In this document: positions 42,048 to 52,096 of the stretch, piece after piece
Layout: the number at the start of each line of letters is the position of its first letter
Numbering within the stretch: position 1 is the first letter of the stretch
Source: CAVYUC01 sp963771595
GTDB taxonomy: Bacteria > Bacteroidota > Bacteroidia > Bacteroidales > Prolixibacteraceae
Reading direction: 5' to 3'
NCBI GenBank assembly: GCA_963771595.1
Contig: CAVYUC010000028.1
Location: 62,001-126,000 of the forward strand
Length of the DNA: 64,000 nt
Program-made: the position numbers and the translations under genes
The notes under the pieces: model-generated
What the model was told of the DNA's origin: nothing
Seen by the model: the letters and a program-made list of their open reading frames with translations, nothing else
Database searches by the model: none

Positions 42048-45000
42048 TTATTTCTTCTCTTTCACTGTTTTCTCAATCAAACTGAAAAGTTCTTTCGCAT
42101 GAATCGGTTTTGAAATGTATTCATCAAAACCCGAGTCCAGCATTTTTTCGCGATCACCGGCAAGAGCATTTGCGGTTTGGGCAATTATCTTTATCTGCCC
42201 ATTGAATTTCCTGATTTCATTCAGCGCCTCGTATCCATCCCCCTCCGGCATTCGAATATCCATCAGAACGAGGTCGACATCCGGATGATTTTTACACATT
42301 TCGATGGTTTCCCTTCCTGTTGCGGAATACAACAACTGCCGGACTTTATTTGCCAGTAAAATGGTTAAATGTTTTGAGCTGATGCTGTCATCTTCAGCTA
42401 TCAGTATTTTCAATTCATCAAGTGCAGTTTTTTGTGTTTTCTCTTTTTTCTCTGTATTACTTTGTTTGGTTTGAACTCCCTTCTTCACCGGCAGTTTCAC
42501 CCAAAATACAGAACCTTTTCCCTCTTCCGAATCAACCCCTACTTCCCCATTCAGCATTTCAACATAAGCCTTAACAATAGCAAGCCCAAGACCCGATCCC
42601 TGGAAAGCGCGTGTGTCTTTAATGTCGGCTTGTTCAAAACGATTAAAAATAGCTTTCCGGCGGTCTTTAGGTACACCAATGCCTGAATCTTTTACATAAA
42701 AATGCAAATTATCCTCTTTTAGTTCCAGTCCAATTTTTATGAATCCTTCATCGGTATATTTAATCGCATTTTTAATAAGGTTGGTCATAATAGAAATTAA
42801 CTTTCGTCTATCGGTGTGTATTGTTGTAATTTTTTCAGGGAACCTGTTTTCAAGTGTAAATGCCAATCCTTTTTGTTTCGTTTCTGAATTAAAAAATTCA
42901 AAAAGTGATTGTACTTCCTGTCTAATAAAAACATTTTCGATGCTAACAACAACCTGACCTGTTTCAATTTTTGAAATGTCAATCAGCGCATTCACCGTTT
43001 CCAACATACGGTTGCCGCTTTTTTGAATGATATCAATAAATTTTAATTGTTTTTCACCCGATATATCCGGCTGCTTCAATAGATCGGTAAAACCAAGAAT
43101 ACCGTTCATCGGTGTACGGATTTCGTGACTCATATTGGCAAGGAATGCCGATTTTAGCTGGTCGGCTTCTTCCGCTTTTTCCTTGGCCTTTATGAGTTCT
43201 AATTCAGTTTTTTTTCGTTCAGTAATATCCAGTGCAGAAAAGGTAATTCCTTTAGACAGTTCATTTGAATCAAGTGGTGAAGAACTAAGTAAAACGTCTA
43301 TTATTTTTCCGTTTTTACATTTCCAACGGGTTTCAACCGTGCCAAATCCTTTCTCGCTAATTTGTCGGTATTTCTCTTTTCCTACATAATCAAATTCTTT
43401 TTTATCAGGATATAAAACAAGCAAATTTTTCCCTGTAAGTTCTTCCGATTTGTAACCCGTCATTTTTGTAATGGTAAAATTAGTATTTTGCAGCACCCGG
43501 TTTTTAACCACTCCTATACCAATGGGTGCAGCACGGAAAATACTTTCAAGGTATTCTTTGTTTGCGGTTAACGCTGCTTCAACCTTTTTTTATTCGGTTA
43601 TATCTTTAAAAGTACAATATGTTTGTCTGAAATTTCCTTTTTCGTCATAACCTATACATCCTTCAAATGAAACGATTATTTCAGTACCATCGTTTTGTAA
43701 CATATTGAATTCAACTCCGGTTATACTGCCTTTCTTTTTAAATTGGGCGAAATTTTTGCGAAATTTTTCTTTTGAGTCGGTTTGAAGAAAATCGCCAAAC
43801 CATTTACCGACGACTTGTTCTTTTTCATAGCCAAGGGTTCTTAACCATTGAGGATTAACATCTTTTACCTCGCCGTTGATGTTTAAGGATTGATAGGAAA
43901 GCGGGGCATTAAGGTATAATGCACGGTGTTTTTCTTCGCTGTCTTTAATTTTTTGTTCAGCTAATTTACGTTCGGTTATATCCAGAAACACCACAATCGC
44001 TGCAATTCGTTTACCTTTATCATTATTGATTGGAGCTGCATGGGCAAGTACGTAACGATCTTCATTATTGTCTCTCCGGATGATGAATTCTTCCCTGACC
44101 GATTCTCCTGTTAATACTGCACGTGCGAGCGGCACTTTTTCAGGTTTATATGGCGTTCCATCAAAATGCAGAATTTGCCAGCTTGATACGTATTTATTAA
44201 TATCAATATTTTCTGCAATATCCTTGTAATCTTTATCCCGAATCATCAATGCGGCTTTATTCACGTATCTGAGTTTCCCGTCGGGAACTTCGGCAATGGC
44301 TATTCCGGCCTGGCTGTTATCCAGCGCAGCCTGAAGGATTGCTTCATGCTCTTCGGCTTTTTCCTTGGCATCAATCAATTGCTTTTCCAAACGTTCTTGC
44401 ATGGTAATATCCCGCAACACACCGGTTACTTTGTGTGGCAGGTCGTTTTCGTCTTTTTGCAGTTCGGCTTTTGAGTGGATTGTTTTTCGTTCCGTTGTAT
44501 TTTTGGGCGTGATTTCAAAAATTATATCATACGATTTGTTTCCGGTTACCAGATCGATCATTGCCTGATTCACCTTGTCCCGATCTTTTTCAACCACCAG
44601 ATTCATTACTTCTTCTGCAGGAAATTCTTTTTTGTTCAGGTCCAGATTATAGATTCGTTTGCCTTCGTCTGATCCCCAGAATTCTTCCGTTTGCAGGTTA
44701 TATTCCCAGCTTCCGATGTGACCTGCCTCCTGCGCTTTCCTGAATCGTTCTTCGCTTTCAATTAATTTTTGTTCTGCCTTTTTACGTTCAGTAATGTCTT
44801 CTCCCGAACTGAGTGTTCCGGAATAATTTCCATCATCGTCGTTAAATAAAGTATTGTGCCATAAAATTGTTTTACGCCCTCCTGTTTTTGTTATAATTTC
44901 ATTTTCATGCTGATCGAATCCTTCCACACCTTGTTGCATAAGTTTTTCCAGGTGCTCTTTTACATTTGCTCCTTCTTCTTCCGGAAGACAGGTTTCGAAC

Positions 45001-45404
45001 CAGTTTTTTCCGATAAGTTCACCCGGATTGTACCCCAATATCCGGTGGCCGCTTTCATTGAGTAAAGTAATTTTTCCATCTTTATCAAGTAAAACCACAA
45101 TTTCGGCCGCCACATCAAGGTATTTTTTCAGGGTTTCATTGCTTTTCAGCAATTCTATTTCGCTGGCAACCAATTGCTGATTGGCTGCTCTTAGTTGTTG
45201 TTCATTGGCTTCCAACTGCTGGTTGGCCGCTCTGAGTTGCTGCTCATTGGCTGCTAATTGTTGGTTGGCCGCATCCAGCTGCTGATTAACTGCTTTTAAT
45301 TCGGCTTCTGTTTTTTTATGTTGTTGCTCTGTTCTTTCAAGTTCAGCAATTCTTTGCTGCAGTTTTGCCAATTCTGCATTCCCGGGGATAAAATGATTTT
45401 TCAT
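42048..45404 (-). pseudogene. hybrid PAS histidine kinase with receiver, interrupted by in-frame TAA
   Basis: One frame of about 1118 codons. It has an N-terminal coiled coil of repeated ANEQQLRAANQQLE units (residues 35-80), then at least four PAS/PAC blocks. A TAA at 43590-43592 after YCTFKDITE follows. Translation in the same frame resumes KKVEAALTANKEYLESIFRA, APIGIGVVKN, another PAS, HisKA (FLANMSHEIRTPMNGILGFT), HATPase (NLIKNAIKYTDEGFIKIG; GSGLGLAIVKAYVE) and a REC domain (LVLMDIRMPEGDGYEAL). ITExKK normally reads ITERKK or ITEQKK, so a C-to-T change of CAA is the simplest cause. A second start at 43511 could rescue the kinase half. Confidence 0.88.
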
Positions 45405-45504
45405 ACACTCTAATTAGAATAAAGACACTAAAATAAAAACATAAGACTAAGAATTTTGATCATTCCCGGATATGTCTAAAATCTTTAATTATGACTACTT
45501 TATA

Positions 45505-46017
45505 CTATGAATTAATTGACATTTGCGGTTTCTCTAAAATCCGGTATAGTTCTTTTTCCGATTCATCGCCACTGGTATAAAAAATTACCATTTGTTCTAT
45601 ATCAAAACGGACGGATTTGCGTTTGGTACCCTTCACCGAATAAGCCACAACCTCAATTTCATTGTCTTTCAGTAATTGATGAACCGATTCCAGATTATCA
45701 GTGCCAATGGTATCGTTTTCCCGTTTCAACACATTTCCGCCACCTACAACTACTGCTTTTAAATTTTTTATGTCCAACCCCAAACCAGTGAAAGCGTCAA
45801 TGAGCTGGCGAATAGCATTTTGTGCATATCTTCCGGGAATAACGTTTTCTTTATCAGGCGCTTTTCCCGGAAGCATAATATGCGCCATGCCGCCGTACCT
45901 GAAGTTTTCGCCGAATAAAACAACCACCACGCATGAACCAAGGGGGCTCGATTTTAAATCAGCAGTTTCATTGCTGGTTTTTACCTCTCCTGTAAAGATA
46001 GTGATTATTTCCTTCAT
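45505..46017 (-). CDS. cheD: CheD chemoreceptor glutamine deamidase
   Basis: A 170-residue CheD. The catalytic cysteine lies in LKSSPLGSCVVVVLFGENFR (usual T.LGSCV), the histidine in YGGMAHIMLP, and KNLKAVVVGGGNVLKRENDT, IGTDNLESVHQLLKDNEI complete the family pattern. CheD deamidates receptor glutamines and works with CheB. No receptor or flagellar gene is in the window; the only other chemotaxis-type gene is the CheB-CheR-PAS fusion 27 kb away. It precedes the hybrid kinase by about 100 bp on the same strand. Confidence 0.9.
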   Translation of the reverse strand: MKEIITIFTGEVKTSNETADLKSSPLGSCVVVVLFGENFRYGGMAHIMLPGKAPDKENVIPGRYAQNAIRQLIDAFTGLGLDIKNLKAVVVGGGNVLKRENDTIGTDNLESVHQLLKDNEIEVVAYSVKGTKRKSVRFDIEQMVIFYTSGDESEKELYRILEKPQMSINS

Positions 46018-46291
46018 GCTATTTCAAAAATTAATCTTTAAAGGTTCCAATGGAATGTCCTGAATCATTTCCTTCCTGAATACTAAATCAACCTGTTCGT
46101 TTCATTTTTCGGGATTTGGCACATTCCATCCTGCAAATTTCAAAACTAACATAATTCTTTATTATTCATGAAATAATAGTATTGACATTTAGTAACTTCG
46201 GAAGAATTTCAGCTTGATTTTACTAATTTTTGGCCTGTTTGGGAATGTTGTTTTTGTGCTTCCTGTTTTACGGCAATAAATAGTGTAAAGC

Positions 46292-46335
46292 ACAAAAAGC
46301 CCCGGGCAATTCCGCTTGCGCAATTACCCGGGGCT
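46292..46335 (-). terminator. strong terminator after the desaturase gene
   Basis: On the minus strand AGCCCCGGGTAATT-gcgcaagcgg-AATTGCCCGGGGCT is followed by TTTTGTG. It is a long GC-rich stem about 60 bp after the stop. The rest of 46018-46393 shows no gene. Confidence 0.85.
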
Positions 46336-46393
46336 GTTAAAATCCGGCGTTTTACTATTCAGGTTTCGCCGGATTGGTTTTCCGGTTCAACCA

Positions 46394-47527
46394 TTAAACC
46401 GCCACTGCATTTTTATTTTCGCCTGCAAACGATTGTTCAACTGTATTCTTACTTTGGCCGAGCATTTTCAGCATTTTGATGTGCTGCAAAATTGCTTCTG
46501 CAAAATTCTTATTTACGTGATACGGCAAACCGTATTCTTTGGCTTTCGATTGCACGATTTTCGAAATATTTTTATAATGAATATGACTGATATTCGGGAA
46601 TAAATGATGCTCAATCTGGTAATTTAATCCGCCAACCATCCAGGAGAAAATCCTGCTTTTTGGGGAATAATCGCACGTGGTGTACAACTGATGAACAGCC
46701 CAGTTGTTGCCCAGTTCGCCATTCTCATCAGGTACCGGATATTCAGATGACGGAACAACATGTGCAGTTTGAAATATACTGCCTAATGACAACCCGCCGG
46801 TAAAATGCATCAGTAAAAATCCGGCAACAATCCAGTACCACGCAACGGATATCGTTAAAAGCGGTACAACAAGAAACACTAAATAATAAACAGTTTTTGC
46901 AATAATCAATTCCGTCAGCAGCTGGCTGTATTTGCGTTTTCCGCTTATCCTGACGCCATTTTTCCTGTATTTCAGCAATTGCCTGAAATCTTTTGTAACA
47001 ATCCACGAAATGGTCATCAATCCATAAAAAAACCATGCGTAAATGTATTGGAAACGGTGTATTTTTTTCAAAGGCCGGTGTGGTGAAAACCGCAGAATTC
47101 CCGGTGGCGCAATATCTTCGTCGTGTCCTTCAATATTGGTAAAACCATGGTGCATGGTGTTGTGCTGATAGCGCCAGTTGGGGGGAAATCCACCCAGCAG
47201 GTACATCGAATTTCCAAACAACTTGTTTAATCGCCGGTTTTTCGAAAATGAACCGTGATTGGCATCATGCATGGTTGCCATTCCCAAACCAGCCATTCCG
47301 AGTCCCATTAAAAACCAACAGGCCATTACCGCCAATATCGACGTAACAAGTCCTGAAACCATCAGCACCAGCGGGCCCAAATATATGGTTGCCATAAAAA
47401 TGGATTTCAAATAAATCTTCCAGTTTCCATAGGGTGTAATGTTGTTTTTGCTGAAATATTCATTTACCGAACTCCTTAATTCAGTGGTAAAATCGAGTTT
47501 ATTTTTTGAGTATTTTATAATTTTCAT
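46394..47527 (-). CDS. fatty acid desaturase (acyl-lipid, linoleoyl-type)
   Basis: A 377-residue membrane di-iron desaturase. It carries the three histidine boxes: HDANHGSF (residue about 90), HNTMHHGFTNIEGHDED (about 124) and QIEHHLFPNISHIHYKNISK (about 310). Hydrophobic helices separate them, such as FMATIYLGPLVLMVSGLVTS. The GHDED and QIEHHLFP forms are typical of front-end/delta-6-type acyl-lipid desaturases. It inserts a double bond into membrane lipid acyl chains and needs oxygen and an electron donor, which indicates that the organism meets O2. No cytochrome b5 domain is fused. Confidence 0.9.
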   Translation of the reverse strand: MKIIKYSKNKLDFTTELRSSVNEYFSKNNITPYGNWKIYLKSIFMATIYLGPLVLMVSGLVTSILAVMACWFLMGLGMAGLGMATMHDANHGSFSKNRRLNKLFGNSMYLLGGFPPNWRYQHNTMHHGFTNIEGHDEDIAPPGILRFSPHRPLKKIHRFQYIYAWFFYGLMTISWIVTKDFRQLLKYRKNGVRISGKRKYSQLLTELIIAKTVYYLVFLVVPLLTISVAWYWIVAGFLLMHFTGGLSLGSIFQTAHVVPSSEYPVPDENGELGNNWAVHQLYTTCDYSPKSRIFSWMVGGLNYQIEHHLFPNISHIHYKNISKIVQSKAKEYGLPYHVNKNFAEAILQHIKMLKMLGQSKNTVEQSFAGENKNAVAV

Positions 47528-47737
47528 ATTTTAATTTTTGTTTAAAGTGATTTCTTTTCTTCTGTTGAGAATCATCCTGTTCTTGCAGGAATATCATTTG
47601 ATTTGTGCACTGCTAAAATAAATGAAGAAAACGATGCATTCAAATGAAAGGGATTAACCAAAAGGTTTTTGGGATAAAACACCTTCTGAAATGATGAATG
47701 TCAAAACCTGCGGATGAATGCCATTCGCCCCTGCGCC

Positions 47738-48583
47738 TTAAAACAAGTCCTTTACAGCCATTAAATACTGACGCGATACCGGCACGGTTTCATTGGTTCC
47801 GTCGAGCGATAACCAGTAAGTATTGAAATTTTTATGCAGCTTGTCAACATACTGAATGTTTACAACGCTTGAACGATGCGTTCGTATAAAATTGTTAAAT
47901 TCCTTCAACTGTTTTTCAACGTTTTTAAGTGTATTTCTAATCATTTTCTTTTTCAATTCAGCGCCGTCACGAAATCCAACTTCCACATAATTGTCTGCCG
48001 ATTTTACAAAAATAATATCCGAAACCTGAATGCGGATGTTATCTGATTCATTCTCTGAATTTAATTCGATAAAACGGTTGGCGTAACGCTCAGAAAACTG
48101 TTTCACCTGATCCTGCAACAACATCGATTCCTGCAAGAGCTTTTTGTACCGCATGTGCATCCCCTGATGCAAATTTTTTAAATGGATGGTTACCGGAATG
48201 CTCAGGCAAATAATAATTACCCGCAAAACAGTGTTGAATGTAATAATGGTATGGCCAACATACCGGATGTAAAAGACAAAAGCAACACTGGTTAATGCCA
48301 GCATCGAAAAGTAATAAATGGAATTCAGCAACGAATTATCTTCATTTTCGGTTTTCTGGCGGGAAAGGTAAGGCTGAAAAATAATTTGTACCACCACCTG
48401 GGTCAGAAAAATGATTATTCCGAAGCCTGCAATAAACAATAGTTTGTTTTCATATTCAAAATTGATTGTGGTAAAAGGCTGGAAAAACAGGATAAACAAA
48501 AACACCGAAATGCTGATTCCAAGGTAAGTTTTAAAATATTTTTTTGATAAATTAACAAATTGATTTATAGCGCTGTCCGACAT
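47738..48583 (-). CDS. membrane-anchored LytTR transcription regulator
   Basis: A 281-residue protein. Four membrane helices lie in residues 15-130 (FKTYLGISISVFLFILFFQP, LLFIAGFGIIIFLTQVVVQI, YFSMLALTSVAFVFYIRYVG, LRVIIICLSIPVTIHL). A cytoplasmic coil and a C-terminal LytTR DNA-binding domain follow (VSDIIFVKSADNYVEVGFRD, FIRTHRSSVVNIQYVDKLHK, VPVSRQYLMAVKDLF). It belongs to the MHYT-less membrane LytTR group seen in Bacteroidota. No sensor kinase partner is adjacent. The 48584-48778 gap shows nothing obvious. Confidence 0.88.
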   Translation of the reverse strand: MSDSAINQFVNLSKKYFKTYLGISISVFLFILFFQPFTTINFEYENKLLFIAGFGIIIFLTQVVVQIIFQPYLSRQKTENEDNSLLNSIYYFSMLALTSVAFVFYIRYVGHTIITFNTVLRVIIICLSIPVTIHLKNLHQGMHMRYKKLLQESMLLQDQVKQFSERYANRFIELNSENESDNIRIQVSDIIFVKSADNYVEVGFRDGAELKKKMIRNTLKNVEKQLKEFNNFIRTHRSSVVNIQYVDKLHKNFNTYWLSLDGTNETVPVSRQYLMAVKDLF

Positions 48584-48778
48584 ATATTATTCAATTAAAT
48601 ACCATAATTTATTTCCATGGCTGCTGCCATTTATATTCTTCAAAAATATACTAAAATAATTAATGTATTGTGCTGTTTTATTATAAATATCTGACAACCA
48701 ACAGTAATGTTGTACCGGTTTTAACTGGTTTTGCTAATTTTTAACAAGGTTGATTTTTTATCCGGCAACAGTTATTTA

Positions 48779-49495
48779 TCATATTTTGAAAAGATTAAAC
48801 CGGTTTTCCTGAAGATTAAAAACCAGCAGTTTACCGCTGATTATTTCGCCGCACCCGGTAATTATTTTTATGATTTCGTTGGCCTGCAGCGTTCCTGCAA
48901 TTCCCGGCAAAACACCAATCAGTCCGATATCATTTTCCTGATAAACACCATCTTGCGGAACAACCGGAAATAAGTCAGCATAAGCAGGACCGTTTGCGTA
49001 GTTAAAAACGGTAACCTGCCCTTCGTAATTTAAAACCGAGGCAAAAACCAGCGGCTTTTTTAATTTTCCGGAAACCGCTCCAATCAATGCACGCGTTTTG
49101 TAATTGTCGGTGCAGTCGGCTACAATGTCGTAATCCTGTAGCAGCTTTTCCGCTTTTGCTTCATCCAGTCTGAAATCAAAGGTTTCAATGTCGGCTTCGG
49201 GATAAAGTGCAACCAGTTTATTGGCAGCCAGTTCCACTTTTTTAAGGCCTATTTCTGCAGTTGTGTATAAAACCTGCCGCTGCAAATTTGAAATGCTGAC
49301 AATATCATCGTCAACAATACCAATTGAACCAACACCGGCAGCGGCAAGATAAATCAGGAGCGGGCTTCCCAAACCACCCGCGCCAATAACCAGTACCCGC
49401 GCATTTTTTAATTTTTCCTGTCCGGCTCTGCCAATTTCAGCCAGCGAAAAATGCCGCGTAAACCGTGATAAATCTTCGTTATTCAGCTCTTTCAT
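48779..49495 (-). CDS. moeB: MoeB/ThiF-type E1-like adenylyltransferase
   Basis: From MKELNNEDLSRFTRHFSLAE it is a HesA/MoeB/ThiF protein: the ATP loop VIGAGGLGSPLLIYLAAAGV, the DDIVSISNLQRQVLYTTAEI box, DIVADCTDNYKTRALI and a C-terminal PLIGVLPGIAGTLQANEIIK. It adenylates the C-terminal glycine of MoaD. The start is taken at 49495; 49507 is also possible, and 49609 would read through the end of moaE as a longer N-terminus without family support. It overlaps moaE by 17 bp and closes the operon. The zinc CxxC motif of E. coli MoeB is not apparent. Confidence 0.88.
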   Translation of the reverse strand: MKELNNEDLSRFTRHFSLAEIGRAGQEKLKNARVLVIGAGGLGSPLLIYLAAAGVGSIGIVDDDIVSISNLQRQVLYTTAEIGLKKVELAANKLVALYPEADIETFDFRLDEAKAEKLLQDYDIVADCTDNYKTRALIGAVSGKLKKPLVFASVLNYEGQVTVFNYANGPAYADLFPVVPQDGVYQENDIGLIGVLPGIAGTLQANEIIKIITGCGEIISGKLLVFNLQENRFNLFKI

Positions 49496-49958
49496 GGTGG
49501 TGTTCATGTTTATGATTGGGCGGAGTTTTGCCGGTAACACAATCGCAATTTTGGCCCCATTCACTGGTACCATCCACAAAAAACTCGTGTTTCCAGATGG
49601 GAACTTCATTTTTTACCCTGTCGATGATGTAGCGGTTGGCATCATAAGCTTCTTTCCGGTGTCCGGCGCCGGTAACCACCACCACTGCACAGCCGCTGAT
49701 TTCGACCCGCCCCAATCGGTGAACACATGCAGCCTGATTCAGTTTGAAGCGGCTTTTTGCCTCCTCCAGAATTTCGCCAATCATTTTATCGGCCATTGGT
49801 TCATACGCTTCGTATTCCAGGTGTGTCACCTTTTTTCCTTTGTTGCTGTCGCGAACTTCGCCACTGAAAAGCATCACGGCACCGCTGTTTGGATTCCGAA
49901 AATCATTAAAAAGTTCAGTGTAATCTATTTCGGTATGTTGTATATATTTCATCTGCAA
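49479..49958 (-). CDS. moaE: molybdopterin synthase catalytic subunit
   Basis: A 159-residue MoaE. It has VMLFSGEVRDSNKGKKVTHL, EYEAYEPMADKMIGEILEEA, VHRLGRVEISGCAVVVVTGA, GHRKEAYDANRYIIDRVKNE and VPIWKHEFFVDGTSEW; the last holds the catalytic Lys-x-E region. With MoaD it converts cPMP to molybdopterin. The C-terminus is a histidine-rich tail (NHKHEHHHERAE), which might bind a metal (inference). It follows moaD by 96 bp and overlaps moeB by 17 bp. Confidence 0.94.
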   Translation of the reverse strand: MQMKYIQHTEIDYTELFNDFRNPNSGAVMLFSGEVRDSNKGKKVTHLEYEAYEPMADKMIGEILEEAKSRFKLNQAACVHRLGRVEISGCAVVVVTGAGHRKEAYDANRYIIDRVKNEVPIWKHEFFVDGTSEWGQNCDCVTGKTPPNHKHEHHHERAE

Positions 49959-50054
49959 TAAAATTCAATCTGAATAAATAACCTGTCAACAATAAAAAAC
50001 CAGTAATTAATGATTTGCATATTTCACTGGCAATAACATAAATAGCACCGGTTT

Positions 50055-50306
50055 TTACCCTCCACTCGACGGCGGAATCAAAAACAACATCTGTCCGGGA
50101 TTTATTGTTTCATTTAGCGGAACAAATTCTTCGTTTACAGCAATGCGGCTGCTTTTCAAAACTTCTTTTGCTTCAGGATTCAACAAAATCAGTTGGTCGA
50201 TTACATTTGAATAATTTGTGCCTGATTCAACCTGCACAGTTGCTTCGCTTCCGAAATATTTACGAAGGCCGGCAAAGCAGACAACCTTAACATTCATTTT
50301 ATCCAT
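50055..50306 (-). CDS. moaD: MoaD sulfur carrier of molybdopterin synthase
   Basis: An 83-residue ubiquitin-like protein ending in the required PPSSGG diglycine, which is thiocarboxylated to donate sulfur. The beta-grasp core is recognisable (VKVVCFAGLRKYFGSEATVQ, NPEAKEVLKSSRIAVNEEFV). It starts 1 bp after the moaA stop and precedes moaE, so it is translationally coupled to moaA. Confidence 0.9.
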   Translation of the reverse strand: MDKMNVKVVCFAGLRKYFGSEATVQVESGTNYSNVIDQLILLNPEAKEVLKSSRIAVNEEFVPLNETINPGQMLFLIPPSSGG

Positions 50307-50307
50307 T

Positions 50308-51276
50308 TTATCCTCCTATGTTTCGCATTGATAATTCACTTCCATGAAATTTTACCGGCTGTTTCAGCCGCAGTAATCCTTTTAATTTTTCGGTAAGCTT
50401 CCCGTCATCATTTATAAAGGCTGAAAGTTTTTCGCCGTGGGAGTTGCTGAGGCACCCGTAAAAATATCCGTTGCTGTCCATGCGCAGCCGGTTGCAGTCG
50501 TGGCAAAACGGAGTGGATTCGTTGGCAATAATTCCAAAAACACCTCCGCCGGATGTGCGCCAGTAATGCGCTGTTTCAGCATCTTCACGCGGCAGTTGCT
50601 CAATATCGTATTTACTCCTGATGATGGACAGAATTTCTTCTTCCGGAAAAAAGAGGCTGTCTTCCGACTGATATAAGTGCCCCATTTTCATTAATTCCAG
50701 AAAGCGGATTTTAACTCCCAAATCGCTGGCATAATCGAGCAGCGGAATAATTTGAGAATCATTTTTCCCGCGCAGGATCACAGCATTCAGCTTTACATTC
50801 ATTCCGGCTTTTACTGCGGCTTCAATTCCACGAAAAACCCTGGTCGTGTTGGAATGACGGGCAATTTTGCCAAAAACTTCCTCATCAATGGCATCAACAG
50901 AAATATTGACGGATTGAACACCCGCATCAACAAGTTTAGCCGCTTTTCCGGGTAGGTAATATGCATTTGTCGTTAACCGGATATCGGTGATTCCAATTTC
51001 CCGGATGTTGTTTATCAGCGGGAAAAGATTTTCATAAAGCAGCGGCTCCCCTCCCGTTAAACGTATGCTTTTCAGTTTTGTCAGCCGGTGTACAGCCGCA
51101 ATTAAATGTGTAAGTTCATCGGGATGAAGCGGTTCATCTGATTTCAGCGGTTTCATGGTCGAAAAATCCCCGGCATCCTCACTCACGCAGTAAACACATG
51201 AAAAGTTACACGAATTCAATAAACTAATCCTCAGTTTTTCAAATTTTCTCCCCAGTTTATCTTCAATTTTTACCAT
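50308..51276 (-). CDS. moaA: GTP 3',8-cyclase, first step of molybdenum cofactor synthesis
   Basis: A 322-residue radical SAM enzyme. The N-terminal cluster is SLLNSCNFSCVYCVSEDAGD, with SIRLTGGEPLLYENLFPLIN. The second cluster motif is TPFCHDCNRLRMDSNGYFYG followed by C. The C-terminal MRNIGG supplies the essential diglycine. It turns GTP into 3',8-cyclo-H2GTP, the first cPMP step. It is the first of moaA-moaD-moaE-moeB; moaC, mogA and moeA are not in the window. Orientation is divergent from the molybdenum hydroxylase pair. Confidence 0.95.
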   Translation of the reverse strand: MVKIEDKLGRKFEKLRISLLNSCNFSCVYCVSEDAGDFSTMKPLKSDEPLHPDELTHLIAAVHRLTKLKSIRLTGGEPLLYENLFPLINNIREIGITDIRLTTNAYYLPGKAAKLVDAGVQSVNISVDAIDEEVFGKIARHSNTTRVFRGIEAAVKAGMNVKLNAVILRGKNDSQIIPLLDYASDLGVKIRFLELMKMGHLYQSEDSLFFPEEEILSIIRSKYDIEQLPREDAETAHYWRTSGGGVFGIIANESTPFCHDCNRLRMDSNGYFYGCLSNSHGEKLSAFINDDGKLTEKLKGLLRLKQPVKFHGSELSMRNIGG

Positions 51277-51576
51277 GCACTAATTAACTTTTATTCCTCT
51301 CAATTGTTCAGTTGCCTCAATCGTTTCAAAACCTTTTATTCACCACATCCGGATGCTTTTTTTCAATTCTTGTAACAGTCATTGAAAACGAAAACAAATA
51401 CAAAATTAAAAAAGATATTTTACTCTTAAACAAGTTGGGTGTATTTCTTGTTATAGCTTTGATTAATAAATTTTTATGAATCCTAAATCGACAAATTATT
51501 CATTTTTAATGAATTATATACGCATTCGTTCTTATCTGACATTTCATTTTAATCAAACTAAATAATTCAAAAAAAT

Positions 51577-52032
51577 ATGGCAGTTTATCATTTAAAAATC
51601 AACAAAAAAGATCATCAGGTAGATGTGGATCCGTCAACACCAATGCTGTGGGTGCTGCGCGATCATTTAAATCTGGTGGGGACAAAATACGGCTGCGGGG
51701 TTGCCCAGTGCGGAGCCTGCACCATTCATCTGGACGGTTATGCCGTCCGTTCGTGTATCACATTTGTAGATTCGGTTGGCGACAAGGAAATAACCACCAT
51801 CGAAGGGCTTTCTGATAACGGAGACCATCCGGTGCAAAAAGCCTGGATAGAACACGACGTTCCGCAATGTGGTTACTGCCAGGCCGGACAAATAATGAAT
51901 GCTTCTGCATTTTTAAAAACAAATCCAAATCCAAATGAGCAGGAAATAGAAGCCGCCATGAATGGCAACCTCTGCCGTTGCGGTACTTATACCCGGATAA
52001 AAGCGGCCATTAAAACTGCGGCTAATTCATAA
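51577..52032 (+). CDS. 2Fe-2S subunit of an isoquinoline oxidoreductase-type molybdenum hydroxylase
   Basis: A 151-residue small subunit. The plant-type ferredoxin cluster is GTKYGCGVAQCGACTIHLDG, with VRSC as the fourth ligand. The second [2Fe-2S] domain has PQCGYCQAGQIMNA and NLCRCGTYTRI. It relays electrons from the Mo site. It lacks a signal peptide and would be carried out with the Tat-exported large subunit. It is 64 bp upstream of the large-subunit gene. The 300-bp divergent region upstream shows AT-rich promoter-like sequence but no recognised motif. Confidence 0.94.
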   Translation: MAVYHLKINKKDHQVDVDPSTPMLWVLRDHLNLVGTKYGCGVAQCGACTIHLDGYAVRSCITFVDSVGDKEITTIEGLSDNGDHPVQKAWIEHDVPQCGYCQAGQIMNASAFLKTNPNPNEQEIEAAMNGNLCRCGTYTRIKAAIKTAANS

Positions 52033-52096
52033 GGGACGAAACGCTCCGTCCGGTTGCACTTTTTTTTCTGAATAATACAATTAATACCATTTCAAA

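Noticed and set aside
49496..49609. Upstream start of MoeB at 49609
   Set aside because: It would add 38 residues encoded within moaE and without family support; MKELNNEDLSRF at 49495 is the usual family start.
49494..49961. 155-codon plus-strand ORF opposite moaE
   Set aside because: MoaE is unmistakable on the minus strand; the plus ORF has no motif.
51277..51576. A molybdenum-cofactor riboswitch between moaA and the hydroxylase genes
   Set aside because: The region is AT-rich and I could not see the conserved stems of the Moco RNA motif.
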